Source: Olsenella urininfantis
Lineage (GTDB): Bacteria; Actinomycetota; Coriobacteriia; Coriobacteriales; Atopobiaceae
Direction of reading: 5' to 3'
Length of the DNA stretch: 41,755 nucleotides
Assembly: GCF_900155635.1 (NCBI RefSeq)
Contig: NZ_LT732540.1
Location: 738,491 to 780,245, forward strand
Shown here: positions 36,891 to 41,755 of the stretch, piece by piece
How positions within the stretch are numbered: the first letter of the stretch is position 1
Layout: the number at the start of each line of letters is the position of its first letter
Position numbers and translations under genes: made by a program
The notes under the pieces: model-generated
Database searches by the model: none
Seen by the model: the letters and a program-made list of their open reading frames with translations, nothing else
What the model was told of the DNA's origin: nothing

Positions 36891-37646
36891 TTACAGCAGG
36901 CCTAGGATCAAAAGCAATATGGGCTGGTGCAGCAGGTAGAGGAAAAGAGCGTGCCGTCCGACCAGCTCGAGCGGCCGACAGCGGATGTTGCGTACCGCCC
37001 GAGCCATGCCCTTGGACAATGCCCAGCCACCCCACCTCGCACCCGAGAGGTAAAGCAGCGAATAGGGGAGCAGGGGATAGTAGTCCCCCGAGCTGAAGCG
37101 AGGTCCCGGTAGGCCGAGCCACGAGAACAGGTCCGTCTCGTAAAGGCCGCGGGGAAGCATGAGCTTTAGTCCCCCCAGGCCGATAAACCCCTTGGGCAGG
37201 GGAAGCAGGACCAGGAACGCGAGGAAAAGCATGACAGCCTCTATTGCCGGATGACACGAGAAGTGGCTGCCGATGCGCTCTAGCGCTGCGGCAAGAAGAG
37301 TGCTTGCGCCCATACAGAAGACGATGCCAAAGCTGATGGGGTCATCGACCCTTGCGACAATTGTGGATGCCCATATGAGGACGGACACAAACAGATAGCG
37401 AAGCGCCCTCCTTGGATTGCTTCGAGACATGTTGCACATGATCCCGGCCAGGAAGAGAAAGTTCCAACTGATGCTCGCCCTCCAGACGTCAATGAGGGGA
37501 GAGGCGAAAAGGGGAAGCTCGACACCTTTGAGCACGCTGAGGTCGTAGCAGAGGTGGAAGCAGACCATCGATATGACCGAAAGGCCCCTCAACGCATCGA
37601 AAAGGCAAATGCGTCGAGGGGTGCTCGTGCAATCAGGGGCTTCCAA
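36891..37646 (-). CDS. DUF1624-type (heparan-alpha-glucosaminide acetyltransferase-like) membrane protein
   Basis: The product of about 251 residues has six to seven hydrophobic segments. Near its start, RICLFDALRGLSVISMVCFHLCYDLSVL fits the D-x-x-RG and histidine pattern of the DUF1624 acyltransferase family, related to the catalytic domain of lysosomal heparan-alpha-glucosaminide acetyltransferase. The C-terminus LELVGRHALFLYLLHQPILLLIL is also typical. It may acetylate a cell-surface sugar, but no substrate is known. The start is uncertain: TTG at 37646 is one base after the lexA stop, while TTG at 37685 would overlap lexA. Either way it is the second gene behind lexA and probably shares its promoter. 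Confidence 0.8.
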   Translation of the reverse strand: MEAPDCTSTPRRICLFDALRGLSVISMVCFHLCYDLSVLKGVELPLFASPLIDVWRASISWNFLFLAGIMCNMSRSNPRRALRYLFVSVLIWASTIVARVDDPISFGIVFCMGASTLLAAALERIGSHFSCHPAIEAVMLFLAFLVLLPLPKGFIGLGGLKLMLPRGLYETDLFSWLGLPGPRFSSGDYYPLLPYSLLYLSGARWGGWALSKGMARAVRNIRCRPLELVGRHALFLYLLHQPILLLILGLL

Positions 37647-37647
37647 G

Positions 37648-38298
37648 CTAGGCGATGGAGCGGACGAGGGCGCACACCTTGCCAAGGATCATGGGGTTGG
37701 TGGCATAGATGGGCTCCATGGCATCATTTTCGGGCTGCAGTCGAATCCTTCCCCTCTCTCGGTAGAAGCGTTTCACCGTGGCCGAGTCATCGATGAGGGC
37801 AACGACAATCTCACCGTCACGAGCGTCTCTCTGCTCTCGGACCACGATGAGGTCTCCATCAAGAATGCCGGCGTTGACCATCGACTGCCCGTGCACGCGA
37901 AGAACGAAGGAGCTTGAGTCGCCCACGAGGCTCGTGGGCAACGTGAGGCTGTCTTCCACGTTCTGCTCGGCAAGGATGGGAACCCCTGCCGCCACCCGGC
38001 CCAACAGCGGCAGCGAGATGGAGTTGGAATCAAGGTCCTGAGTGACCTTTGCGAGGGGGGTCGAAGCGACCTCCTCCTCAGCGCTGACCACTTCGATGGT
38101 GCGGGGCTTCTTGGAGTCTCTCTTGATCAGGCCGCGTTCCTGGAGCACCTTGAGATGCATGTGAACGGTAGAGGGGGAGGCGAGGCCAACCGCAGAGCCG
38201 ATCTCCCTCACGGAGGGTGGGTAGCCGTGCTCGTCTGTGTACGCACAGATGAACTCATAGATTGCCGACTGGCGCTTGCTGAGCTTGTCCTTTGCCAT
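37648..38298 (-). CDS. lexA: SOS repressor LexA
   Basis: LexA represses DNA-damage genes and cleaves itself when RecA filaments form. The 216-residue protein has an N-terminal winged helix (LSKRQSAIYEFICAYTDEHGYPPSVREIGSAVGLASPSTVHMHLKVLQERGLIKRD) and a C-terminal S24 peptidase domain. The cleavage site is Ala104-Gly105 in GRVAAGVPI, the nucleophile Ser139 in VHGQSM and the general base Lys176 in ATVKRFYRE, so it should be fully active. On the minus strand GGGGGAAAC lies just before the ATG. Its promoter and LexA boxes are in the gap it shares with the LysM gene, so autoregulation is expected. Confidence 0.97.
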   Translation of the reverse strand: MAKDKLSKRQSAIYEFICAYTDEHGYPPSVREIGSAVGLASPSTVHMHLKVLQERGLIKRDSKKPRTIEVVSAEEEVASTPLAKVTQDLDSNSISLPLLGRVAAGVPILAEQNVEDSLTLPTSLVGDSSSFVLRVHGQSMVNAGILDGDLIVVREQRDARDGEIVVALIDDSATVKRFYRERGRIRLQPENDAMEPIYATNPMILGKVCALVRSIA

Positions 38299-38319
38299 GT
38301 TTCCCCCTTCGTCCTCCTC

Positions 38320-38348
38320 ATCTTAGCCGCGGCGGCGGCTCATTGCAA
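38320..38348 (-). promoter_or_regulatory. lexA promoter
   Basis: On the minus strand TTGCAA (38343-38348) and TAAGAT (38320-38325) are 17 nt apart. Transcription would start about 7 nt further on, leaving a short leader with the lexA ribosome binding site. The -35 overlaps the LexA-like box at 38346-38359. Confidence 0.65.
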
Positions 38349-38359
38349 ACAAATGTTCT
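38346..38359 (-). promoter_or_regulatory. LexA-like box over the lexA -35
   Basis: On the plus strand the sequence is CAAACAAATGTTCT: a perfect GTTC half-site and an AAAC half-site with one mismatch, 4 nt apart. It overlaps the lexA -35 and would allow autorepression. The imperfect half-site suggests weaker binding than at recA. Confidence 0.6.
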
Positions 38360-38367
38360 CTTTTATG

Positions 38368-38396
38368 TTGACAGAACAGATGTACGTATATATCTT
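38368..38396 (+). promoter_or_regulatory. Promoter of the LysM gene
   Basis: TTGACA at 38368-38373 and TATCTT at 38391-38396 are separated by exactly 17 nt. Transcription should start near 38403, giving a leader of about 80 nt. The spacer begins directly with a LexA-like box, as in the recA promoter. Confidence 0.8.
38373..38386 (+). promoter_or_regulatory. LexA-like box in the spacer of the LysM promoter
   Basis: AGAACAGATGTACG has a perfect GAAC half-site and a GTAC half-site with one mismatch to GTTC. It lies between -35 and -10 in nearly the same place as the recA box. Its centre is 27 nt from the box at 38346-38359. Confidence 0.7.
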
Positions 38397-38410
38397 AGTA
38401 CACATGTTCT
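38397..38410 (+). promoter_or_regulatory. Third LexA-like box at the LysM transcription start
   Basis: AGTACACATGTTCT has a perfect GTTC half-site and a GTAC half-site one base away from GAAC, 4 nt apart. It covers the expected +1 of the LysM transcript, and its centre is 24 nt from that of the preceding box, so two LexA dimers could bind here. Confidence 0.6.
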
Positions 38411-38483
38411 GGATATGCACGCTCGAGTTGTTGTCCGGGCCGCGGCCTATAAAAGGAACAAGCAACCTCGAAGGGAGAATATG

Positions 38484-38921
38484 ATGCGCGGCAACACCAA
38501 TGTTGGCTTCATGACAAGCGGCTCTTCGGCGCTGAAGCCGGTGTCCCGCACCCGGCTGAGGGTCATCGAGGGTGGCTTGTTGCGGGACGACGCCAAGGAA
38601 GGCGCCCCTTCCTCTTTCCTCGCCTCCTACTGTGTGGACTGGCGCCCCTTTGGCAGGCTCGCCTATACCGTGCTGGGGGCCTTGCTCTGCGTCGCGGTTC
38701 TGTGCTCTGCCCTAAGTGCTCGGGCGCGTGAGGGGGCCCTGTCTTCAACGGCAATCGAGACGGTCCGCATTGGTTCCGGAGACACCCTCTGGGGGATTGC
38801 CTCTCAGCATGAGGTGCGTGGCGCAAGCACGCAAGATGTGGTCAGGTGGATCATGGAGCACAATGACGTTGATGCCGGAAGCATCGTTGTAGGGCAGACT
38901 CTCCGTGTTCCCAGGTCGTAG
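38484..38921 (+). CDS. Small membrane LysM protein, probable SOS division inhibitor
   Basis: The 145-residue product has a basic cytoplasmic N-terminus, one membrane helix at about 59-79 (LAYTVLGALLCVAVLCSALSA) and a C-terminal LysM domain at about 93-143 (TVRIGSGDTLWGIASQHEV, VRWIMEHNDVDAGSIVVGQTLRVP), which would bind peptidoglycan outside. The gene is divergent from lexA, has LexA-like boxes in its promoter and is followed by nrdR. This is the layout of mycobacterial Rv2719c and corynebacterial divS, and the role of Bacillus yneA: SOS-induced blocks to cell division. The N-terminal part shows no similarity I recognise. AAGGGAG lies 6 nt before ATG 38484; ATG 38481 is adjacent and in frame. 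Confidence 0.88.
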   Translation: MRGNTNVGFMTSGSSALKPVSRTRLRVIEGGLLRDDAKEGAPSSFLASYCVDWRPFGRLAYTVLGALLCVAVLCSALSARAREGALSSTAIETVRIGSGDTLWGIASQHEVRGASTQDVVRWIMEHNDVDAGSIVVGQTLRVPRS

Positions 38922-39025
38922 CGCGGCTTGTTTCAATCCAGCTATTCCGTTTGGGCTCCAAAGCCTGTATCAGGATTGTGTATGCTATCTTCCTCTTGCA
39001 ACGTTGTTTTTTTGATGGGAGGAAG

Positions 39026-39475
39026 ATGCACTGTCCCAAATGTGGCTGTGATGAGTCGAAAGTCGTGGATTCACGCCCGTCAGAGAGCAATGATGCCATT
39101 CGCCGCCGGCGCGAGTGCGTAAATTGCGGCACGCGTTTTACCACGTACGAACGACGCGAGGAAATGCCTCTCCTTATCATCAAGAAGGACGGTCGCAAAG
39201 AGACCTTCGACAGGTCAAAGATCATGCGAGGCCTCGTCGCGGCCACGGTCAAGCGCGATGTCAGCCTTGACGTCCTCGACGAGCTCATTGGGGGCATAGA
39301 GTCCGAGCTGCGTGACAAGGGCATCTCTGAGCTTCCCTCGCAGGAGCTGGGAAAGATGGTCCTTCAACGTCTGATTGACGTCGACAAGGTGGCCTACGTT
39401 CGTTTTGCGTCCGTCTATCGTGATTTCAAGGACGTCGATGAGTTTAGCGAGGAGCTGAGAAGCCTGTGCCAGTAA
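39026..39475 (+). CDS. nrdR: Transcriptional repressor NrdR
   Basis: NrdR represses ribonucleotide reductase genes in response to ATP/dATP levels. The 149-residue protein has the zinc ribbon MHCPKCG (Cys 3 and 6) with CVNCG (Cys 31 and 34), the conserved [17 protein letters not shown], and an ATP-cone domain from about 46 ([23 protein letters not shown]) to [23 protein letters not shown] precedes ATG 39026; ATG 38951 in frame would add 25 unrelated residues. TATGCT at 38981-38986 may be a -10. No NrdR box is apparent nearby and no nrd structural genes are in the window. dut overlaps its end by 10 nt. Confidence 0.96.
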   Translation: MHCPKCGCDESKVVDSRPSESNDAIRRRRECVNCGTRFTTYERREEMPLLIIKKDGRKETFDRSKIMRGLVAATVKRDVSLDVLDELIGGIESELRDKGISELPSQELGKMVLQRLIDVDKVAYVRFASVYRDFKDVDEFSEELRSLCQ

Positions 39476-39918
39476 ACGATGAATGCGTCCGACTTCCCAT
39501 CAAGAGGCTTGATCCTACGGTTGAGCTTCCCGCTTACGCGTACGGCGGGGACGCGGGGCTTGACCTTCGCTCAAGCGAGGATGTTGTCCTCGCCCCCCTT
39601 GAGCGCAAGCTCGTGAGCACGGGTCTCGCCATCGCCATCCCGGATGGCTATGCCGGCTTCGTTCAGCCCAGGAGCGGGCTTGCCTTGCGCGAGGGACTCT
39701 CCATGGCCAATACCCCCGGCCTCATCGATGCCCACTATCGTGGCGAGCTCAAGGTGTGCGCCATAAATCTTGACCCCAACAATGAGATCCATATCAGCAG
39801 GGGAGAACGAATCGCCCAGCTGGTAATTCAGAAGGTGCCTGTAGTCGCACTCGTCGAGGTCAGGGAGCTTGATGAGACCGACCGCGGCACCGGTGGCTTT
39901 GGTTCCAGCGGCGTGTAG
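39466..39918 (+). CDS. dut: dUTP diphosphatase
   Basis: dUTPase hydrolyses dUTP to dUMP, keeping uracil out of DNA and feeding thymidylate synthesis. The 150-residue trimeric-type enzyme has all five motifs: DAGLDLRS (from 29), PRSGLA (68-73), [11 protein letters not shown] (from 85, with the catalytic Asp), ERIAQLVI and the C-terminal [10 protein letters not shown]. Translation starts at GTG 39466 inside nrdR, so dNTP-pool control and dUTP removal share a transcript. Confidence 0.96.
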   Translation: MPVNDECVRLPIKRLDPTVELPAYAYGGDAGLDLRSSEDVVLAPLERKLVSTGLAIAIPDGYAGFVQPRSGLALREGLSMANTPGLIDAHYRGELKVCAINLDPNNEIHISRGERIAQLVIQKVPVVALVEVRELDETDRGTGGFGSSGV

Positions 39919-40003
39919 CGTCGCTCGAATAGGGAGCTGCGCCTAAACTCGGGGCGTCGCAAACCTTCTTGCTGCGGGTGAAAGCTGTAGGGAAAGGATT
40001 GCT

Positions 40004-41317
40004 ATGGAGAAAATCTTCAAAGCGGCTGAGCGGGGTTCGTCCTTTGGCCAGGAGGCGCGTGCGGGTCTTACCACGTTTCTCGCCATGGCCTACATCATTG
40101 CCGTCAACCCCTCGCTCCTTGCCGCTGCCGGCGTGCCCGTCACGGCTGCCGTTACCTCCACATGCATCGGCGCTGGCATCATGACCATACTCATGGGCGT
40201 GTTTTCGAACCGTCCCCTGGCGTGCGCGTCGGGCATGGGCATCAACGCCGTTGTGGCATTCGGCCTGACGGAGATCTCCGGAGGCGACTGGCATGCGGCC
40301 ATGGGCGTGATCCTCGTCGAGGGCGTGGCCATCCTCGTCCTCGTTCTCTGCGGCCTGCGCGAGGCCGTCATGGACGCGATACCCGTATCGCTGCGTCATG
40401 CAATCTCAGTGGGCCTCGGGTTGTTTATCGCGATGATCGGCCTTGCAAACGGCGGCATCATCGTTGCCAATCCCTCTACCATGGTCGGCCTTGGCGAGGT
40501 GAGCAACCCCGTCTTCATCGTGGGCCTCATCTCAATCGTCGCCACCGTCATTCTCTATGCGATGGACGTCAAGGGCGCGCTGCTCATCGGAATCCTCGTT
40601 GCCGCGCTCGCGGGCATTCCCCTGGGTGTCACCGCGGCACCTGCGGGCATCGTGTCCGGCCTTGACTTCTCTGCTTTCGGCGCGCCTTTCCATGCTGACG
40701 CAGATGGTGTCATGGGTATCGTGAAGGTCTTTTCCACCCCCGTGCTTCTTGTCTTCGCCTTCTCCCTTATGATGTCTGACTTCTTTGACACCATGGGAAC
40801 GGCCATGGCTGTGGCCAAGCAGGGCGAGTTCCTCAATGAGGACGGAAGCGTCGAGGACATCAAGCCCATCCTCATCGTCGACTCTGTTGCTGCCGCCGCC
40901 GGTGGCTTTTTGGGCGCATCGTCCATCACAACCTTTGTCGAGTCTGCCTCGGGAGCTGCCGATGGTGGTCGCACGGGCCTTGCGTCTGTGGTAACGGGAC
41001 TCCTCTTCATTGTTGCGTCGTTCTTCGCCCCAGTTATTGCCGTCATCAGCTCTGCCGCGACCTGTGGCGCCCTGGTCGTTGTGGGCTTCCTCATGATGGG
41101 TGAGGTGACGGGGCTCGATTGGTCCAACCTTCTCGAGGGCTTCCCTGCCTTCATGATCATCGCGGGCATTCCCATGACCTATTCCATATCCAACGGCATC
41201 GGCCTCGGCTTCATTGCCTATGCCATCGTTGCCGTCGTCACGGGGCAGGCCAAGAAGGTCAGGCCTCTCATGTGGGTGGCGGTCCTGGCATTTATCGTCT
41301 ATTTCGTCATCGTCTAG
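40004..41317 (+). CDS. NCS2 purine permease (AzgA/PbuG type)
   Basis: The 437-residue protein has about twelve membrane helices and the hallmarks of the AzgA-type purine base transporters: RAGLTTFLAMAYIIAVNPSLL at the start, GMGINAVVAF, LMMSDFFDTMGTAMAVAKQG, and SSITTFVESASGAADGGRTGLASVVTGLLF, which holds the substrate-site residues. It should import adenine, guanine or hypoxanthine by proton symport; which one cannot be decided. AAAGGA precedes the ATG. The 85-nt gap upstream (39919-40003) shows no purine riboswitch and no clear promoter. A strong terminator follows. Confidence 0.92.
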   Translation: MEKIFKAAERGSSFGQEARAGLTTFLAMAYIIAVNPSLLAAAGVPVTAAVTSTCIGAGIMTILMGVFSNRPLACASGMGINAVVAFGLTEISGGDWHAAMGVILVEGVAILVLVLCGLREAVMDAIPVSLRHAISVGLGLFIAMIGLANGGIIVANPSTMVGLGEVSNPVFIVGLISIVATVILYAMDVKGALLIGILVAALAGIPLGVTAAPAGIVSGLDFSAFGAPFHADADGVMGIVKVFSTPVLLVFAFSLMMSDFFDTMGTAMAVAKQGEFLNEDGSVEDIKPILIVDSVAAAAGGFLGASSITTFVESASGAADGGRTGLASVVTGLLFIVASFFAPVIAVISSAATCGALVVVGFLMMGEVTGLDWSNLLEGFPAFMIIAGIPMTYSISNGIGLGFIAYAIVAVVTGQAKKVRPLMWVAVLAFIVYFVIV

Positions 41318-41329
41318 CAGCAAGCGTTT

Positions 41330-41356
41330 GGGCCCGCGCAGGCGGGCCCTTTTTTT
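41330..41356 (+). terminator. Strong intrinsic terminator after the purine permease
   Basis: A perfect 8-bp GC-only stem, GGGCCCGC at 41330-41337 with GCGGGCCC at 41342-41349 and a GCAG loop, is followed by seven T. It starts 13 nt after the permease stop codon. Confidence 0.93.
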
Positions 41357-41382
41357 GCGCGCAAAAACGAAAGGAGTGTGCT

Positions 41383-41755
41383 TTGGCAGGACGTGAACGC
41401 GAGGTCATCGGAGTCGATGACCGCGTCTCGGTGGGAAGGGCGATTCCCCTGGGAGTGCAACACATGATGAGCATGTTTGGGTCGACGGTGCTGGTTCCTG
41501 TTCTCACGGGGCTCAGCCCCAACGTCGCCATCATGTGCTCCGGCATCGGCACCATCTGCTATCTGCTGGTGACAAGGAACAAGATTCCCAGCTATCTGGG
41601 AAGCTCCTTTGCCTTCATCAGTCCCATCCTCGCTGCCACCGCGGCGACGGGCAACCTTGACACGGCGCTTTCTGGCATCGTGGTGGCAGGATGCATCTTC
41701 TTGGTTGTGGCGGGCGGTTTCAAACTTTTGGGCACTGGCTGGCTTGACCGCCTGC
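41383..41755 (+). CDS. NCS2 uracil permease, N-terminal part (cut by window end)
   Basis: A frame opening at TTG 41383, 6 nt after AAAGGAG, stays open to the window end and gives 124 residues. The sequence VGRAIPLGVQHMMSMFGSTVLVPVLTGLSPNVAIMCSGIGTICYLLVTRNKIPSYLGSSFAFISPI is characteristic of the UraA/PyrP branch of the NCS2 family, which imports uracil with protons. The downstream substrate-site motifs are outside the window. It follows a purine permease of a different NCS2 branch but is separated from it by a strong terminator only 27 nt upstream, so its promoter must be very short-ranged or it depends on read-through. Confidence 0.88.
   Translation, partial: MAGREREVIGVDDRVSVGRAIPLGVQHMMSMFGSTVLVPVLTGLSPNVAIMCSGIGTICYLLVTRNKIPSYLGSSFAFISPILAATAATGNLDTALSGIVVAGCIFLVVAGGFKLLGTGWLDRL

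Noticed and set aside
36877..36910. AGGCC/GGCCT repeat between convergent hflX and the DUF1624 gene
   Set aside because: Only 5 bp with a long loop and no T-run; too weak to call a bidirectional terminator.
38381..38402. AT-rich TACGTATATATCTTAGTACA as a possible NrdR box
   Set aside because: It only loosely resembles the NrdR consensus, there is no second box at the usual helical spacing, and the bases are better explained by the LysM promoter and LexA-like boxes.
39919..40003. Possible purine riboswitch before the purine permease
   Set aside because: The gap is only 85 nt and shows none of the conserved aptamer loops or a terminator hairpin.

Overview
The window is a gene-dense, GC-rich stretch of bacterial core chromosome. 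I recognise 40 protein-coding genes (two cut by the window edges) and no rRNA, tRNA, CRISPR array, insertion sequence or prophage. The high GC, frequent GTG/TTG starts, the presence of both RNase J and RNase Y, spoVS in a setting with no other sporulation genes, and the order lexA / LysM protein / nrdR suggest an actinobacterium of the class Coriobacteriia (an Olsenella- or Atopobium-like organism). That placement is inference from gene content and order, not a database result.

Layout. (1) 1-4287: the Arg/Gly-rich tail of a probable RNA helicase, then comEA-comEC (DNA uptake) and holA. (2) 4390-4653: rpsT alone on the minus strand, divergent from lepA. (3) 4792-16238: an almost gap-free + strand run of lepA, dusB, hemW, a membrane-anchored DnaJ paralogue, dnaJ, mtaB, phoH, ybeY, dgkA, era and recO, covering translation, tRNA modification, heme handling, chaperoning and ribosome maturation. 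(4) 16391-20873: rpsO, pnp and RNase J, with intrinsic terminators between them. (5) 20880-27936: ftsK, a RodZ-like protein, yajQ, rimO, pgsA and pncC (cinA C-terminal type). (6) 28148-29944: SOS-controlled recA with recX. (7) 30220-36879: RNase Y behind a consensus promoter and a long leader, an unassigned GHKL ATPase, spoVS, miaB, miaA and hflX. (8) 36891-38298 on the minus strand: lexA followed immediately by a DUF1624-type membrane protein. (9) 38484-39918: a small membrane LysM protein, nrdR and dut. (10) 40004-41755: a purine permease and, after a strong terminator, the start of a uracil permease.

How it works together. Most genes are housekeeping and tightly packed with 1-14 nt overlaps typical of translational coupling. 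The most informative non-coding signals are the SOS circuit. recA and the LysM gene have promoters of the same design (TTGACA, 17-nt spacer holding a GAAC-N4-GTTC-type LexA box, then the -10), and lexA has a divergent promoter with a box over its -35. This makes the LysM protein a strong candidate for an SOS-induced division inhibitor analogous to YneA/DivS/Rv2719c. The parts I could not assign to a described role are the DnaJ paralogue whose C-terminal domain is replaced by membrane helices, and the GHKL ATPase between RNase Y and SpoVS.
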